Source of the DNA: an uncultured Collinsella sp.
Lineage (GTDB): Bacteria; Actinomycetota; Coriobacteriia; Coriobacteriales; Coriobacteriaceae
Length of the DNA: 7,958 nt
Reading direction: 5' to 3'
NCBI GenBank assembly: GCA_900551625.1
Contig: URWZ01000065.1
Span: forward strand, 1 to 7,958
The notes below the pieces were generated by a model that was not told where the DNA came from, ran no database searches, and worked only from the letters and a program-made list of their open reading frames with translations. Shown here one piece after another: positions 4,996 to 7,958 of this stretch (positions are counted from its first letter, which is position 1; every line of letters starts with the position of its first letter). The translations under genes were made by a program, and so were the position numbers.

Positions 4996-5916
4996 TTACA
5001 TGAAGCCGCAGACGCGACCGATGATGCCGACGGCGAAGAGAGCCAGGATGATGACGATCGGGCTGACCTTCTTCTTGAGGAGCTTGCAGACCAGCAGGGT
5101 CAGGCACACAGCGGCAAGGCCGGGGATGAGCTGATCGAGGTTGGCCTGAAGCGTGGTGACCTTCACCTGATCAAGGGCGTTAGCACCGATGGAGTTATAC
5201 ATCGTCAGTGCTTCCTTGACACCCTCGGAGCCGGAGGGCAGGTTAGCCCAGTCGATAAAGGCGCCAGCAGACTGCTTGACCGTGGAGACGATCGGGGTGA
5301 AGGAGATGGACACCCAGCGCTCGACCAGGGCGCCGATGATGAACATACCCAGGATGGAAGCGCCCTCGGTGACCTTGCCCATCAGACCGCCGGAGAGGTC
5401 CTTGGCGATGGAGGAGCCGACCTTGTAGCCAAACTCCTGCGTGTACCACAGGAAAGCGTAACGGATGATGTTCCACGCGAAGAAGAACAGCAGCGGGCCG
5501 GCGATGCTGCCGGACAGGGCCAGGGAAGCGCCCAGAGCGCCCAGAATCGGGCGAAGGGTGAACCAGAAGACGGGGTCACCGACGCCGGCGAGCGGGCCCA
5601 TCATACCGACCTTGACGCCCTGGATGGCGACGTCGTCGATCGGAGCACCGTTGGCGCGCTCCTCCTCGAGAGCGAGGGTAACGCCAATGACGGGGGCGGA
5701 AACATAGGGGTGGGTGTTATAGAACTCCAGGTGGCGCTTAAGAGCGGCAATCTGGTCATCCTTGCTGGTGTAGAGCTTCTTGATCGCAGGGATCATTGCG
5801 AAGCACCAGCCGCCATTCTGCATACGCTCGTAGTTCCACGAGCCCTGAAGGAACTGATGACGGAAGCAAACCTTCTTGCGGTCAGCCTTGGTGAGCTGAA
5901 TCTTGTTCTCTGCCAT
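4996..5916 (-). CDS. manZ: PTS mannose/fructose/sorbose family transporter subunit IID
   Basis: A 306-residue membrane subunit that, with EIIC, forms the sugar channel of a mannose-class phosphotransferase system. The N-terminus HQFLQGSWNYERMQNGGWCFAM (20-41), the LEEERANG block (83-90) and the signature GPLAGVGDPVFW (107-118) are typical of EIID. The hydrophobic stretches LSGSIAGPLLFFFAWN and LIPGLAAVCLTLLVCKLL...IVIILALFAVGIIG fall in the expected central and C-terminal places. Length is close to that of the family. The ATG at 5916 follows an AGGAGG ribosome site (5928-5933), whereas a GTG three codons upstream is too close to it. It starts 16 nt after the EIIC stop, so the two are co-translated. 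The symbol follows E. coli usage; the actual sugar cannot be read from the sequence. Confidence 0.95.
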   Translation of the reverse strand: MAENKIQLTKADRKKVCFRHQFLQGSWNYERMQNGGWCFAMIPAIKKLYTSKDDQIAALKRHLEFYNTHPYVSAPVIGVTLALEEERANGAPIDDVAIQGVKVGMMGPLAGVGDPVFWFTLRPILGALGASLALSGSIAGPLLFFFAWNIIRYAFLWYTQEFGYKVGSSIAKDLSGGLMGKVTEGASILGMFIIGALVERWVSISFTPIVSTVKQSAGAFIDWANLPSGSEGVKEALTMYNSIGANALDQVKVTTLQANLDQLIPGLAAVCLTLLVCKLLKKKVSPIVIILALFAVGIIGRVCGFM

Positions 5917-5932
5917 ATGTATCACTCCCCTC

Positions 5933-6751
5933 CTACTCGTAATCGTTCAGAATATCGCCGAGCGGGTCGCCGGAGCCACCGCCCATGCCGCCACCCTGCT
6001 TGGCCAGATCCTTAAGGCCAAGGTAGATGAGGGCAAGGGAGATGCCGATGAGGCCAAGGGCGATCAGCGTGAGCTGAGGGATGGCAGCAAGGACAAAGCC
6101 GAGGATGAAGAACGGCCAGGTCTCCTTGGTGGCCATCATGTTGATGACCATGGCGTAACCGACGGAAGCGACCATGCCGCCGCCGACAGCCATGCCGCCG
6201 GACAGCCAGTCGGGCATAGCGTTAAGCGCGTTGGTAACAGCCTCGGCCGGGATGATGCACAGAAGTACTGCCGGGATGGCGATACGAAGGCCCTGCATAA
6301 GGATGGCAATGTACTGCCAACGCTCAATGCCAGCGAAGTCGCCCTTCTCGGCGCAACCGTCCATGGCGTGAGCGATAGCGGTAGCCAGGGTACGGCAGAT
6401 CATGGTCAGGAACAGACCAGCGACCGACAGCGGGACAGCGACGGCGATAGCGGCGGTAACGGCCTTCGACGGATCGGTAGCGCCGCCGTTGAGGGCGAGC
6501 ACCATGATGATCGAAGAGGCGACCGAGGCCAGAGCGGCGTCAGGCGCGACGGCGGCGCCGACGTTAGCCCAGCCAAGGGCCATCATCTGGAGCGAACCGC
6601 CCAGGAGGATGCCCTCCTGAAGGTGACCGGTTACGAGACCGATAAGCGTGCATGCCACGAGCGGCTGATGGAACTGGAACTCATCCAGAATGCCTTCCAT
6701 ACCGGCAAGCAACGCGACAATCGCAACAAGCAGAATAGTGATTGCAGACAT
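5933..6751 (-). CDS. manY: PTS mannose/fructose/sorbose family transporter subunit IIC
   Basis: A 272-residue polytopic membrane protein, full length for EIIC of the mannose class. It opens with a hydrophobic helix (1-20), then FQFHQPLVACTLIGLVTG (25-42) and the family signature GILLGGSLQMMALGWANVG (47-65), followed by APDAALASV. Further membrane segments lie at ~77-90, 98-120, 145-169, 185-206 and 212-247. A Gly-rich cytoplasmic tail (253-261) ends the protein. The ATG at 6751 follows a near-perfect AAAGGAGGG, which starts only two nt past the EIIAB stop. It acts with EIID to carry the sugar across the membrane while EIIB phosphorylates it. Confidence 0.95.
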   Translation of the reverse strand: MSAITILLVAIVALLAGMEGILDEFQFHQPLVACTLIGLVTGHLQEGILLGGSLQMMALGWANVGAAVAPDAALASVASSIIMVLALNGGATDPSKAVTAAIAVAVPLSVAGLFLTMICRTLATAIAHAMDGCAEKGDFAGIERWQYIAILMQGLRIAIPAVLLCIIPAEAVTNALNAMPDWLSGGMAVGGGMVASVGYAMVINMMATKETWPFFILGFVLAAIPQLTLIALGLIGISLALIYLGLKDLAKQGGGMGGGSGDPLGDILNDYE

Positions 6752-6769
6752 GTATCGGACCCTCCTTTA

Positions 6770-7759
6770 CTATGCTTGAGCGGCCAGTTCGGCCTTAGCT
6801 TTCTTCAACATGGCGTCGAGATCCTCGGAGGAATCCGAAGGAACCTTGCGGACCTCGAACTTGACGCCCTTGGCCTTGAGGGCCTCGAGAGTCTTGACGT
6901 CGTCATCGCCCATAGCGACGGCGTTGGTGACGACGACCTTGCCCTTGGAGTGAGCCATGGAGCCGATGTTGACTTCCTTGATGTCGACGCCGGCCTCGAT
7001 GGCCTTGAGCAGATCCTGCGGGTTCTCGAAGAGCAGCATGGCCTTGGTGTCACCAAAACGCGTGTCCTTGACGACCTCGGCCATCTTCTTGATGGGCACG
7101 ACGTTGGCATGGACTCCCGGAGGGGCAGCCTGCTCGATCATGGTCTTGCGAAGCTCGTCGTGAGCAACGCCGTCGGAAACCACGATGATGCGGTTGGGGT
7201 TAATCTGCTTGGTCCACGTGGTGGCCACCTGACCATGCAGCAGACGGGTGTCGATACGGACGTGGGCGATCTTGATGTGCCCGTCGCCGATGACCGTTCC
7301 CGGAGGGATGGCGCCTGCAGGAGCAGCAGCGGCCGCAGCCGGCTTCTTCTCCTCGGGCTCCAGAGACTCGGGCTTGACGCGCACGCCAGCCTTAGCCTCA
7401 GTCACGAGATGTTTTGCGATCGCATGTGCAGTGTTCTTTGCATCAAAGCGCTGCGAATATGCCTCGATGAGCATAGGCAGGTTGACACCGGTGACGATAG
7501 CCCAGGAATCGTGGCCCTCGATGAGCCCGCTGATCTGGTTGAACGGCGTGCCGCCCCACAGATCAACGAGGAAGAGCACCTGCTCCTGGTCCTCGAAGGA
7601 AGCGACTGCTTCCTCGACCTTGGCACGGAAGTCGTCGGGGCCCATGCTCGGCTCGAGCGAGACCACGGCAACAGACGGCTGATCGCCAAAGACCATCGAG
7701 CCCGTCTGCTTGATTCCAGCTGCCAAGTCCCCGTGGCTAGCAAGAACAATACTTACCAT
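6770..7759 (-). CDS. manX: PTS mannose/fructose/sorbose family fused EIIAB
   Basis: A 329-residue cytoplasmic phosphocarrier with two domains. EIIA (1-~122) has the phosphorylation site SHGDLA with His9 and the DLWGGTPFNQ motif (66-75). An Ala/Pro/Glu-rich linker runs ~123-155. EIIB (~160-325) has RIDTRLLHGQV with phospho-His175, followed by NRIIVVSDGVAHDELRK. His9 and His175 correspond to the two phospho-histidines of E. coli ManX. The phosphate passes from HPr to His9, to His175 and then to the sugar entering through EIIC/EIID. The ATG at 7759 lies 7 nt after AAGGAGG; a GTG one codon upstream is only 4 nt from it. It is the first gene of the operon. Whether the sugar is mannose, glucose, fructose or an amino sugar is not decidable here. 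Confidence 0.96.
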   Translation of the reverse strand: MVSIVLASHGDLAAGIKQTGSMVFGDQPSVAVVSLEPSMGPDDFRAKVEEAVASFEDQEQVLFLVDLWGGTPFNQISGLIEGHDSWAIVTGVNLPMLIEAYSQRFDAKNTAHAIAKHLVTEAKAGVRVKPESLEPEEKKPAAAAAAPAGAIPPGTVIGDGHIKIAHVRIDTRLLHGQVATTWTKQINPNRIIVVSDGVAHDELRKTMIEQAAPPGVHANVVPIKKMAEVVKDTRFGDTKAMLLFENPQDLLKAIEAGVDIKEVNIGSMAHSKGKVVVTNAVAMGDDDVKTLEALKAKGVKFEVRKVPSDSSEDLDAMLKKAKAELAAQA

Positions 7760-7829
7760 CACATAACCTCCTTTTTGTCTACGTATTTCCTACATGACAT
7801 GAAAGGAGTATACCTGTTTGGATTGTGGA

Positions 7830-7835
7830 ATTATA
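7830..7835 (-). promoter_or_regulatory. -10 box of the PTS operon promoter
   Basis: A perfect TATAAT on the - strand would start transcription near 7823 and give a leader of about 63 nt before manX. The region 16-18 nt upstream (AATCCAAC) is a poor -35, so the promoter probably needs an activator. I see no -24/-12 sigma-54 element. Confidence 0.6.
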
Positions 7836-7864
7836 GCTAAATTCGCAAATGGTTGGATTATTTG

Positions 7865-7878
7865 TTTAAACGTCTAAA
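7865..7878. promoter_or_regulatory. Near-palindromic site upstream of the PTS promoter
   Basis: TTTAAACGTCTAAA is palindromic except for one base pair, with a central ACGT-like core. It is centred about 48 bases upstream of the predicted start, next to the -35 region. The family of the binding protein is not clear. Confidence 0.4.
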
Positions 7879-7891
7879 TTTGTTACAAATT
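7877..7891. promoter_or_regulatory. Perfect palindrome, candidate activator site for the PTS operon
   Basis: AATTTGT-T-ACAAATT is a perfect 7+1+7 palindrome centred at about -61 from the predicted start. This is the classical position for a class I activator of the CRP/FNR type. Its sequence is not a standard CRP or CcpA site. The remaining bases to the window end (7892-7958) show no further feature. Confidence 0.5.
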
Positions 7892-7958
7892 GATTACGTT
7901 GCCGGTTTACAGCTCATTGCCTGATAAAGCGTCGCTCATCAAGCTATGTATTTTATAG

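Noticed and set aside
7763..7829. Riboswitch in the PTS leader
   Set aside because: The ~63-nt leader shows no stable multi-stem fold and no terminator hairpin.
5903..7840. 645-codon + strand open frame opposite the PTS genes
   Set aside because: It is antisense to three well-recognised PTS genes with proper ribosome sites. Its His/Asp/Arg-rich composition is a shadow.

Overview
The window looks like chromosomal DNA of a high-GC Gram-positive gut actinobacterium, most likely a Coriobacteriia member such as Collinsella. I infer this from the GC-rich, Ala-rich coding style, the LAQTG sortase signal and the mannose-family PTS operon with its DUF956 partner. No sequence search was possible, so the taxon is an inference.

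Left part (1-3950), an accessory-looking module. The first ~67 bases read on the + strand like a broken piece of an ABC-exporter membrane segment. A convergent terminator hairpin (79-114) follows. A 1105-residue surface protein is then encoded on the - strand (3439 to 122). It has a signal peptide, an Ala-rich coiled-coil arm, a CAP (SCP-like) domain, a second coiled-coil arm of nearly equal length, an LAQTG signal, a membrane helix and a KKRR tail. This is the layout of the enterococcal surface-exclusion protein PrgA (SEC10/PgrA type), a CAP head on a long stalk anchored to the wall. Divergent from it (3564-3812, +) lies a small XRE protein resembling restriction-modification controller (C) proteins. 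A 13-bp inverted repeat in the shared promoter region surrounds a C-box-like TATAGTCCGT core and carries the -35 of the surface-protein promoter. The small regulator therefore probably controls both itself and the surface protein. Hairpins follow the regulator.

Middle (3950-4476), non-coding except for one tRNA. It holds an AT-rich stretch with four CCAAAATGG-type sites, a tRNA-Arg(CCT) on the - strand with encoded CCA and a downstream terminator, and a perfect 20-bp inverted repeat of unknown nature.

Right part (4477-7958), an ordinary metabolic operon on the - strand. In transcription order it encodes PTS EIIAB (phospho-His9 and His175), EIIC and EIID of the mannose-fructose-sorbose family, then a DUF956 (ManO-like) protein. 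A strong terminator/attenuator sits between EIID and DUF956, so the last gene is probably expressed at a reduced level. Upstream is a TATAAT -10 box with a poor -35, preceded by two palindromes placed where activator or repressor sites are expected. The three EII proteins would import and phosphorylate a hexose (mannose, glucose or related sugar) using phosphate from HPr.
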